From an uncultured Lachnospiraceae bacterium (GTDB taxonomy: Bacteria > Bacillota > Clostridia > Lachnospirales > Lachnospiraceae): a DNA stretch of 5,318 nt. The notes beneath the pieces are model-generated. The model was not told the origin of the DNA, made no database searches, and worked only from the letters and a program-made list of their open reading frames with translations. Positions 1 through 4,209 of this stretch are shown here, piece by piece. The stretch lies in NCBI GenBank assembly GCA_900313265.1, contig OMRN01000174.1, positions 1 to 5,318 of the forward strand, given 5' to 3'. Position 1 is the first letter of the stretch. Every line of letters begins with the position of its first letter. Position numbers and translations under genes: made by a program.

Positions 1-690
1 ATCTATTCCATCCTGATTCCGGGTCCCGGCGGCATGCCGGTCGGAACGGCGGGAAAGGCCATGGTGCTTCTCTCCGGCGGACTCGATTCCCCGGTAGCGG
101 CCTACCAGATTGCCAAAAGAGGCGTAAGAATCGAAGCGGTTTATTTCCATGCACCTCCTTATACCTCCGAGAGGGCAAAACAGAAGGTGGTGGACCTTGC
201 CGCCATCGTATCGAAATATACGGGACCGGTGAAACTTCACATTATCAATTTTACGGATATTCAGATGAGTATCTATGAAAAATGTCCTCACGACGAACTG
301 ACGGTCATCATGCGCCGCTATATGATGAGAATCGCCGAGGCCATTGCAAACGAGGATGAGTGCCTGGGTCTGGTAACCGGTGAGAGCATCGGGCAGGTGG
401 CAAGCCAGACCATGTATTCCTTAGCCTGTACCGATGATGTTACGAATATGCCGGTATACCGGCCGCTCATCGCCATGGACAAGGTGGAAATCATCGATAT
501 CGCGGAGAAAATCGGCACATACGAAACGTCCATTCTGCCGTTTGAAGACTGCTGTACGATTTTTGTGGCGAAGCATCCCGTGACCAAGCCGAAGGTCAGT
601 GTCATCGCCCATCATGAAGAGCGCCTCGGAGAAGAAATCGACGAGATGGTAAAAAAGGCACTGGATGAAAGAGAGATTGTCGATGTCTGA
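1..690 (+). CDS. thiI: ThiI, tRNA 4-thiouridine synthase (C-terminal part; 5' end outside window)
   Basis: ThiI adenylates U8 of tRNA and replaces its oxygen with sulfur to give s4U; in many bacteria it also supplies sulfur for thiamine thiazole. The frame is open from base 1, and the ATG at 34 is internal because conserved ThiI linker residues (IPGPGG) precede it. Visible are the PP-loop SGGLDSP (window residues 25-31), the family stretches [12 protein letters not shown] and [12 protein letters not shown], and EDCCTIF, whose cysteine pair at window residues 184-185 covers the catalytic position matching E. coli Cys344. The N-terminal ferredoxin-like and THUMP domains must lie upstream. The protein ends about 45 residues after the cysteine pair, so it lacks the C-terminal rhodanese domain of the E. 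coli enzyme, as is usual in Firmicutes; sulfur would then come from a cysteine desulfurase partner (family knowledge). Its last 8 bases overlap the Nudix gene. Assignment is firm. Confidence 0.96.
   Translation: MYSILIPGPGGMPVGTAGKAMVLLSGGLDSPVAAYQIAKRGVRIEAVYFHAPPYTSERAKQKVVDLAAIVSKYTGPVKLHIINFTDIQMSIYEKCPHDELTVIMRRYMMRIAEAIANEDECLGLVTGESIGQVASQTMYSLACTDDVTNMPVYRPLIAMDKVEIIDIAEKIGTYETSILPFEDCCTIFVAKHPVTKPKVSVIAHHEERLGEEIDEMVKKALDEREIVDV
667..675 (+). promoter_or_regulatory. Ribosome-binding site deciding the Nudix start, inside thiI
   Basis: GAAAGAGAG lies about 7 bases upstream of the ATG at 683 and within the thiI reading frame. It supports 683 over the in-frame ATG at 665, which has no comparable site (GGCACTGG precedes it). 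Ribosomes finishing thiI at 690 would be well placed to re-initiate here. Confidence 0.6.
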
Positions 691-1213
691 ACTGACAACA
701 CTTTGCTATATCGAACAAAACGGTCATTATCTGATGATGCACCGCGTGAAGAAATCACAGGATGTAAATAAGGATAAGTGGATCGGCATCGGAGGGCATT
801 TCGAAAAAGGGGAAAGCCCCGTGGAATGCCTAAAACGTGAGGTAAAAGAGGAAACCGGATTTGAACTTTTATCCTGGCGTGCCCGCGGAATCGTCACGTT
901 TCTTTACGGAAAAGACACGCAGGAATACATGCATCTTTATACCGCACAGATTGCGCCTTTCGAAGAAGGGGAAAACTCCGGAGAGAAATCCGTTTCCGGA
1001 GATATGCCGGCTGACGGAAATAAGAATCTTCCGCCGCTTCCCGACTGTGACGAAGGAGAACTGGTATGGGTTCCCGTCAAAGAAGTACCGGATCTGCCAA
1101 TCTGGGAAGGGGATAAGATTTTCTTAAAACTGTTAGAGGAAGATGTTCCGTTCTTTTCCCTGAAACTGGTTTACGACGAGGACGGAAATTTACTCTCTTC
1201 AAAATTAGAATAA
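683..1213 (+). CDS. Nudix hydrolase, MutT/8-oxo-dGTP diphosphatase-like
   Basis: This is a 176-residue Nudix protein that would cleave a nucleoside diphosphate linked to another group. A perfect Nudix box (GX5EX7REUXEEXGU) runs from Gly38 to Phe60, with REVKEETGF carrying the metal-binding glutamates. The flanking [12 protein letters not shown] and the late [28 protein letters not shown] resemble the MutX/MTH1-like branch, so oxidised purine dNTPs are the likeliest substrate; this is inference, since Nudix specificity is hard to read from sequence. I chose the ATG at 683 over the ATG at 665: a purine-rich GAAAGAGAG (667-675) sits about 7 bases before it, and the residues after it ([11 protein letters not shown]) match the usual family beginning. 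It overlaps thiI by 8 bases, implying translational coupling. Residues about 94-120 form a hydrophilic Glu/Gly/Ser/Asp-rich insertion between two conserved strands, longer than the loop usually seen there. Confidence 0.9.
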   Translation: MSELTTLCYIEQNGHYLMMHRVKKSQDVNKDKWIGIGGHFEKGESPVECLKREVKEETGFELLSWRARGIVTFLYGKDTQEYMHLYTAQIAPFEEGENSGEKSVSGDMPADGNKNLPPLPDCDEGELVWVPVKEVPDLPIWEGDKIFLKLLEEDVPFFSLKLVYDEDGNLLSSKLE

Positions 1214-1218
1214 ATCGT

Positions 1219-1253
1219 GCAGGGATCCCCTGCTCACATGCTACCCGCATGTG
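1219..1253 (+). repeat. Two adjacent short hairpins downstream of the Nudix gene
   Basis: GCAGGG (1219-1224) pairs perfectly with CCCTGC (1228-1233) across a 3-base loop. One base later CACATGC (1235-1241) pairs perfectly with GCATGTG (1247-1253) across a 5-base loop. Neither is followed by a T-run, so they are not terminators themselves. They sit in the 3' end of the thiI-Nudix mRNA before the real terminator and could protect or mark that end. A weaker TCCG/CGGA pair (1268-1271 with 1277-1280) follows. Confidence 0.55.
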
Positions 1254-1289
1254 GCGAAACTTCAACTTCCGTTATGCGGATCAGTGAAT

Positions 1290-1336
1290 AAAAAAAGGCT
1301 TGCCGCACTTTCGCGGGCAGGCCTTTTGTTTCTTTT
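1290..1336. terminator. Intrinsic terminator, probably bidirectional, between convergent genes
   Basis: Bases 1293-1306 pair with 1313-1327 around the loop ACTTTC, giving a GC-rich stem of about 14 pairs with one G-T wobble (1300:1320) and one bulged G (1315). On the + strand the stem is followed by TTTTGTTTCTTTT, ending the thiI-Nudix transcript. On the - strand the stem is followed by seven T residues (complement of the A-run 1290-1296), so the same hairpin can end the HPr-like transcript arriving from the right. Confidence 0.9.
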
Positions 1337-1361
1337 GGTATTAAGAATACGGAAAATCCGC

Positions 1362-1595
1362 TTATTTAACGATATAGGGCTCCAAAACCTTTAATACATC
1401 GTCGGAATTATCTTCCGCATGGATGTTCAGTTCAATCGGTTTGGATAAATCCAGAGAGAAGATACCCATAATGGATTTTGCATCTATAACGTATCTGCCG
1501 GACACAAGATCGAAATCGTAATCGAATTTCGTAATGTCATTTACGAATGATTTAACCTTGTCAATCGAATTCAAAGAAATCTGTACTGTTTTCAT
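1362..1595 (-). CDS. HPr-like protein lacking the active-site histidine
   Basis: This small protein (77 residues) has the fold signature of HPr, the phosphocarrier of the sugar phosphotransferase system. The best match is the stretch VSGRYVIDAKSIMGIFSL followed by KPIELNIHAED, which parallels the HPr segment holding regulatory Ser46 (the Ser in KSIMG, residue 41). The N-terminal segment that in true HPr carries the phosphorylated His15 (LHARP) reads NSIDKVKSFV; the only histidine in the protein is near the C-terminus in NIHAE. It therefore cannot be a standard PTS carrier, though it might act as a regulatory or binding homologue. I chose the ATG at 1595: GGAGG (1608-1604) lies 8 bases upstream of it, but only 2 bases from the alternative ATG at 1601. 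The gene has its own promoter and a structured leader, is divergent from mtaB and converges on the Nudix gene. Such His-less relatives occur in Clostridia in my recollection; their function is unknown to me. Confidence 0.85.
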   Translation of the reverse strand: MKTVQISLNSIDKVKSFVNDITKFDYDFDLVSGRYVIDAKSIMGIFSLDLSKPIELNIHAEDNSDDVLKVLEPYIVK

Positions 1596-1602
1596 TTTCA
1601 TT

Positions 1603-1608
1603 ACCTCC
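1603..1608 (-). promoter_or_regulatory. Strong ribosome-binding site that decides the HPr-like start
   Basis: GGAGGT on the minus strand is followed by an ATG after only 2 bases (1601, too close for normal initiation) and by a second in-frame ATG at 1595 after 8 bases from GGAGG, which is optimal. The shorter 77-residue product is therefore favoured over the 79-residue one. Confidence 0.75.
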
Positions 1609-1615
1609 GATTCTA

Positions 1616-1644
1616 TTGCGGTTTTCCGCGCTTTCGCTTATATT
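1616..1644 (+). promoter_or_regulatory. Weak candidate promoter for mtaB
   Basis: TTGCGG (1616-1621) and TATATT (1639-1644) are separated by 17 bases on the + strand. The -35 matches consensus at only three positions, so this is tentative. If used, the mtaB leader would be about 145 bases and would contain the GGTGCGA/TCGCACC hairpin plus TTTT. No better + strand promoter is apparent between here and 1795. Confidence 0.25.
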
Positions 1645-1727
1645 ATTATAGGAACTTTTAAGGCCCTATAACTGAATGCGGTGCGATGAATCGCACCTTT
1701 TACGTGAGTCTGCTTACGCTGCTTCAC
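1618..1727 (-). promoter_or_regulatory. Structured 5' leader of the HPr-like gene (four inverted repeats)
   Basis: In the order transcribed on the minus strand there are four elements. First, an imperfect GTGA...TCAC element (1727-1704) contains the direct repeat CTGCTT/CTGCTT (1710-1715 and 1719-1724, + strand). Second, a perfect 7-bp hairpin GGTGCGA/TCGCACC with a 4-base loop (1697-1680). Third, a perfect 7-bp inverted repeat TTATAGG/CCTATAA with a 12-base interior (1671-1646). Fourth, GCGG-AAAA-CCGC (1629-1618) ends about 9 bases before the GGAGG. I recognise no known riboswitch class. Read on the + strand, the second hairpin is followed by TTTT (1698-1701), so it could also act on transcripts heading toward mtaB. 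Confidence 0.5.
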
Positions 1728-1734
1728 ATAAATA

Positions 1735-1763
1735 ATATTATAGAAACGGCCGTCAAAAGTCAA
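1735..1763 (-). promoter_or_regulatory. Sigma-A-type promoter for the HPr-like gene
   Basis: On the minus strand a -35 TTGACT (1763-1758) is followed after 17 bases by TAATAT (1740-1735). An overlapping perfect TATAAT (1742-1737) sits 15 bases from the -35. Transcription would start near 1728 and give a leader of about 130 bases. Confidence 0.75.
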
Positions 1764-1794
1764 TCCATAAAACATACAAAAAACGGGTAAATAT

Positions 1795-3309
1795 ATGTAT
1801 ACTATCGCATTTCATAACCTTGGCTGCAAGGTAAATTCATACGAACTGGACCTGATGCAACAAGCTGTACAAAGAAAAGGCTTCGGGATTGTTCGATTTG
1901 ACGAAAGGGCAGATGTTTATGTCATTAACACCTGCTCGGTTACCAATATTGCCGACCGCAAAAGCCGGCAGATGATTCACCGCGCGAAGACGCTGAATAA
2001 CGATGCCCTCGTCGTGGCAGCAGGATGCTATGTTCAGGCCGAAGCTTTTGCACTGGCGCAGGACGAGAGCGTGGATCTTTTAATCGGCAATAACAAAAAA
2101 GCGGTGATTGCGGATTTGATTGAGCAATTTCTGGAGATGAAAAATGCGGGACGCCTTTCGCAGTTTTGTGCTGTTTTAGAAGGGGCGCATCCGGAGGAAA
2201 TCTTAAAAAAAGATGAATCTCTCATCGTGCCGGGAACGGAAGATTACAATCTGTCGGGAACGGAAAAAGAAATCCGGAATTACTTAATCAAGACGATGGG
2301 AAATACCACGATTCCGGATTTGAAGAAAACGCCTTTTGAAGAGGGGAATTTAAGCCGCTGTGAAAATCACACCAGAGCCTATATCAAAATCCAGGACGGA
2401 TGTAACCGCTACTGCAGTTACTGCATCATCCCCTATACCAGGGGAAACGTGCGGTCCAAAGATCCGGATGAAGTGATTACGGAAGCGCAGATGTTAGTCT
2501 CTTCCGGTGTACGTGAAATCGTGCTGACGGGAATTCATATCAGTTCCTACGGAATCGATTTTCCTAAAAGTGAGACGAATCCCGTCACAGAGACGCTTGA
2601 AGAACGCTCCGCAGGATATCTTTTAAAACTGCTCGAACGGTTAAATGCCATTCCGGGTCTTAAGAGAATCCGCTTAAGCAGTTTTGAGCCGAGGCTGATT
2701 AACGAGTCGTTTGTAAAAGGGCTTTCGAAGCTTCCCAAAATCTGTCCGCATTTCCATCTGTCTTTGCAAAGCGGATGCAACGAAACCTTAAAACGCATGA
2801 ACCGCCGCTATACGGCGGAAGAATACGAAGAGAAAGTTTTGCTTCTTCGAAGCGTCTATCCCGATGCGGCCATTACCACCGATGTCATTGTCGGATTTCC
2901 CGAGGAAACCGAGAAGGAATTCCGCACGACAAAAGAGTTTGCCGAAAAAATCGGTTTCTACGAGATGCATGTTTTTAAATATTCCAGAAGAAAAGGAACT
3001 CCGGCGGACTTAAATCCGGAGCAGATTCCGGAGCAGGTGAAAAATACCCGCTCGGATATTTTACTCGAACTGACCGCAAAGCAGTCGGTGGAATTTCGAA
3101 AGAAATGGCTCGGAAGAGAAGTGGAAGTTTTATTCGAAGAGCCGAAGGAAATCGACGGAAAAGTGTACTGGACCGGACATACAAAGGAGTACGTAATGGT
3201 GGCACTCTTCTCGCCGGAACCTCTCGACAACCGGCTTTTACGCGTCATTCCCACGGATTTTTTAACCGACGAAATTCTGCTTTCGAAGACGGGAGAAAGC
3301 GCGCTTTAA
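1795..3309 (+). CDS. mtaB: MtaB, tRNA t6A37 methylthiotransferase (radical SAM)
   Basis: MtaB adds a methylthio group to C2 of t6A37 in tRNAs reading ANN codons, giving ms2t6A. The N-terminal domain has its three cluster cysteines: Cys11 (LGCKVN), Cys47 (NTCSVT) and Cys78 (AGCYVQ). The radical SAM cluster motif CNRYCSYC is at residues 203-210, followed by IIPYTRGNVRS, LTGIHISSYG, SLQSGCNETLKRMNRRY and DVIVGFPEET, all typical of the MtaB rather than the MiaB or RimO branch. A TRAM RNA-binding domain occupies about 438-496. At 504 residues it exceeds the usual 430-450: hydrophilic extra sequence lies at about 118-180, before the SAM domain, and at about 256-273. The start at 1795 matches the family N-terminus, but the ribosome-binding site is weak (ACGGGT, 7 bases upstream), suggesting modest translation. 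No clear terminator follows. Assignment is firm. Confidence 0.95.
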   Translation: MYTIAFHNLGCKVNSYELDLMQQAVQRKGFGIVRFDERADVYVINTCSVTNIADRKSRQMIHRAKTLNNDALVVAAGCYVQAEAFALAQDESVDLLIGNNKKAVIADLIEQFLEMKNAGRLSQFCAVLEGAHPEEILKKDESLIVPGTEDYNLSGTEKEIRNYLIKTMGNTTIPDLKKTPFEEGNLSRCENHTRAYIKIQDGCNRYCSYCIIPYTRGNVRSKDPDEVITEAQMLVSSGVREIVLTGIHISSYGIDFPKSETNPVTETLEERSAGYLLKLLERLNAIPGLKRIRLSSFEPRLINESFVKGLSKLPKICPHFHLSLQSGCNETLKRMNRRYTAEEYEEKVLLLRSVYPDAAITTDVIVGFPEETEKEFRTTKEFAEKIGFYEMHVFKYSRRKGTPADLNPEQIPEQVKNTRSDILLELTAKQSVEFRKKWLGREVEVLFEEPKEIDGKVYWTGHTKEYVMVALFSPEPLDNRLLRVIPTDFLTDEILLSKTGESAL

Positions 3310-3347
3310 GGATGCCGGAAGGCGGAAAGCAGGCGCACGGAAAGCGG

Positions 3348-3386
3348 ATTCGTACAAAGGAGGATTCTCCTTCCCGGGGAACGAAT
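3348..3386. repeat. Nested inverted repeat downstream of mtaB
   Basis: An outer pair ATTCGT (3348-3353) and ACGAAT (3381-3386) encloses an inner pair AAGGAG (3357-3362) and CTCCTT (3367-3372) with loop GATT. The inner arm contains AAAGGAGG (3356-3363), a perfect Shine-Dalgarno sequence, yet no start codon follows at a usable distance. No T-run follows, so a standard terminator is unlikely. Confidence 0.5.
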
Positions 3387-3392
3387 TAAAGC

Positions 3393-3422
3393 ATGACAAA
3401 ACCGCTGTGTTTATGGTAAAAT
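3393..3422 (+). promoter_or_regulatory. Sigma-A-type promoter for the 207-residue protein operon
   Basis: ATGACA (3393-3398) and TAAAAT (3417-3422) are separated by 18 bases, with a TGG immediately before the -10. Each hexamer differs from consensus at one position. The start would be near 3430, leaving a leader of about 140 bases before the next gene. Confidence 0.65.
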
Positions 3423-3560
3423 GGTAGTGCGGCCGGAAGGGCGGAATCGGTGAATGAAGGGGTGAAAAGCGGTTTCGTTTTTTCGTTAATACCGGGAGCG
3501 GAATAAAAACCGTCAGCGGGAAAAGCCGTTTATAAAGAAAATGAAAAGAGTTCATTAAAA

Positions 3561-3565
3561 GGGGG
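3561..3565 (+). promoter_or_regulatory. G-rich ribosome-binding site for the 207-residue protein
   Basis: A run of five G (context AAAAGGGGGCA) lies 6 bases before the ATG at 3572. It is G-rich rather than the AGGAGG form used elsewhere in the window, but the spacing is good and it fixes the start. Confidence 0.55.
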
Positions 3566-3571
3566 CAGATT

Positions 3572-4195
3572 ATGGGATTATTTGATTCAATCGGACGCAG
3601 TGTTACCAATCAGGTCGGAAACCAGGTAGGCCAGGCCGTATCCAATGCGGCAAACAGCGCGGTAAACAGCGCAATTCAGAATGCGGGAAACGAGCATAAG
3701 ACCTTTTCCTTCCAGGCAATTCCCGCCAATGTGGCCGAACTTCAGTCCATTCCGGAAGCGAACCTTTCTTCGCCGTTCGGGACTGCGGCACTGACCGTAC
3801 TTGTTATGCTTCGCTATGAGCAGAATCCTTCGGACTGCGAGGCGATGCTTGATTACTTAAGAGGACCGGAACCCTTAAGCGTATTTAAAAAGCAGTTTTT
3901 GAAAGAACATCTGGGCGGCAAGCCCTATGTGGCAAGATCCTATTTTGCCGGAACCAGCAAAGAGAATAATTATACTCCGAGCGTTCCGTATACGATTACC
4001 GTATCGAGCAATCCTTACAGCTATCCGGCAGGAGAGGGCGTATATGCCAGACTATTACTGAAATCCTCGGGAGCGGATTCCGAAAGATGGATTGTACTTC
4101 GCCAGAAACCGAGTACCGGCCAGTGGTTTTTGAATGACTCGGACGGACTTTTAGGCGATATCCGTATGCCGGTTGCCGCGGATCCGTGGGCATAA
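3572..4195 (+). CDS. Uncharacterised protein, probably DUF6935-like, with periodic N-terminus
   Basis: This 207-residue protein has no signal peptide and no clear membrane segment. Residues 7-38 follow a four-residue period starting with a small hydrophobic residue (IGRS, VTNQ, VGNQ, VGQA, VSNA, ANSA, VNSA, IQNA), rich in Asn, Gln, Ala and Gly. From about residue 43 a folded domain begins (TFSFQAIPANVAELQSIPEA), continuing with TAALTVLVMLRYEQNP, YLRGPEPLSVFKKQFL, YVARSYFAGTS, YTPSVPYTITVSSNPYSY, LLLKSSGADSERWIVLR, QWFLNDSDGLL and ending VAADPWA. I recall a Firmicutes family with these RSYFAG, YTPSxPY, SSGADS and AADPWA motifs, which I believe is catalogued as DUF6935; its function is unknown to me. 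The second half looks beta-rich. It probably shares a transcript with the glycosyltransferase gene, whose ribosome-binding site begins inside its stop codon. Confidence 0.8.
   Translation: MGLFDSIGRSVTNQVGNQVGQAVSNAANSAVNSAIQNAGNEHKTFSFQAIPANVAELQSIPEANLSSPFGTAALTVLVMLRYEQNPSDCEAMLDYLRGPEPLSVFKKQFLKEHLGGKPYVARSYFAGTSKENNYTPSVPYTITVSSNPYSYPAGEGVYARLLLKSSGADSERWIVLRQKPSTGQWFLNDSDGLLGDIRMPVAADPWA
3647..3691 (+). repeat. 12-base tandem repeat within the 207-residue protein gene
   Basis: GCGGCAAACAGC (3647-3658) and GCGGTAAACAGC (3659-3670) differ at one base. A diverged third unit (3671-3682) and a partial fourth (GCGGGAAAC, 3683-3691) follow. Each unit is in frame and encodes a tetrapeptide: AANS, AVNS, AIQN, AGN. 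The near-identity of the first two suggests recent duplication or slippage. Confidence 0.7.
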
Positions 4196-4200
4196 GGAGT
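4194..4200 (+). promoter_or_regulatory. Ribosome-binding site overlapping the preceding stop codon
   Basis: AAGGAGT begins inside the TAA stop of the upstream gene and lies 10 bases before the GTG at 4210. The spacing is slightly long, but no ATG lies nearby in this frame. It suggests coupled translation of the two genes. Confidence 0.6.
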
Positions 4201-4209
4201 TAAATAATC

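Larger units (their letters stand above)
3310..3571 (+). other. Intergenic region with no supported gene
   Basis: This 262-base gap holds a nested inverted repeat, a promoter and the leader of the next gene. Only very short frames occur, for example GTG at 3450 with 18 codons, and none has a convincing ribosome-binding site. The stretch 3430-3560 is rich in G and A and contains a T6 run at 3475-3482 without a stable hairpin before it. I see no intrinsic terminator for mtaB, so read-through into the downstream genes is possible. Confidence 0.6.

Noticed and set aside
665..682. Upstream ATG at 665 for the Nudix gene
   Set aside because: It has no ribosome-binding site, and the extra residues KERLS are only the out-of-frame reading of the thiI end. 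The ATG at 683 has a purine-rich site at the right distance.
34..690. ATG at 34 as the true start of thiI
   Set aside because: The frame is open to base 1 and the preceding codons ([11 protein letters not shown]) match the conserved ThiI linker before the PP-loop; the protein is truncated by the window edge.
1680..1701. Hairpin plus TTTT read as a + strand terminator
   Set aside because: The stem is only 7 bp and the T-run only 4, and no + strand gene ends nearby. It is kept only as a leader structure.
3105..3389. 94-codon + strand frame overlapping the end of mtaB
   Set aside because: It is a shifted reading of the TRAM domain codons, with a basic, domain-free product.
3450..3506. GTG-started 18-codon frame in the leader of the 207-residue protein
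   Set aside because: It has no good ribosome-binding site, no hydrophobic or regulatory peptide pattern and no attenuator hairpin after it.
3262..3609. 115-codon minus-strand frame across the mtaB 3' end and the intergenic region
   Set aside because: It covers the + strand promoter and both neighbouring gene ends, has low-complexity Pro/Phe/Arg-rich content and no recognisable domain.
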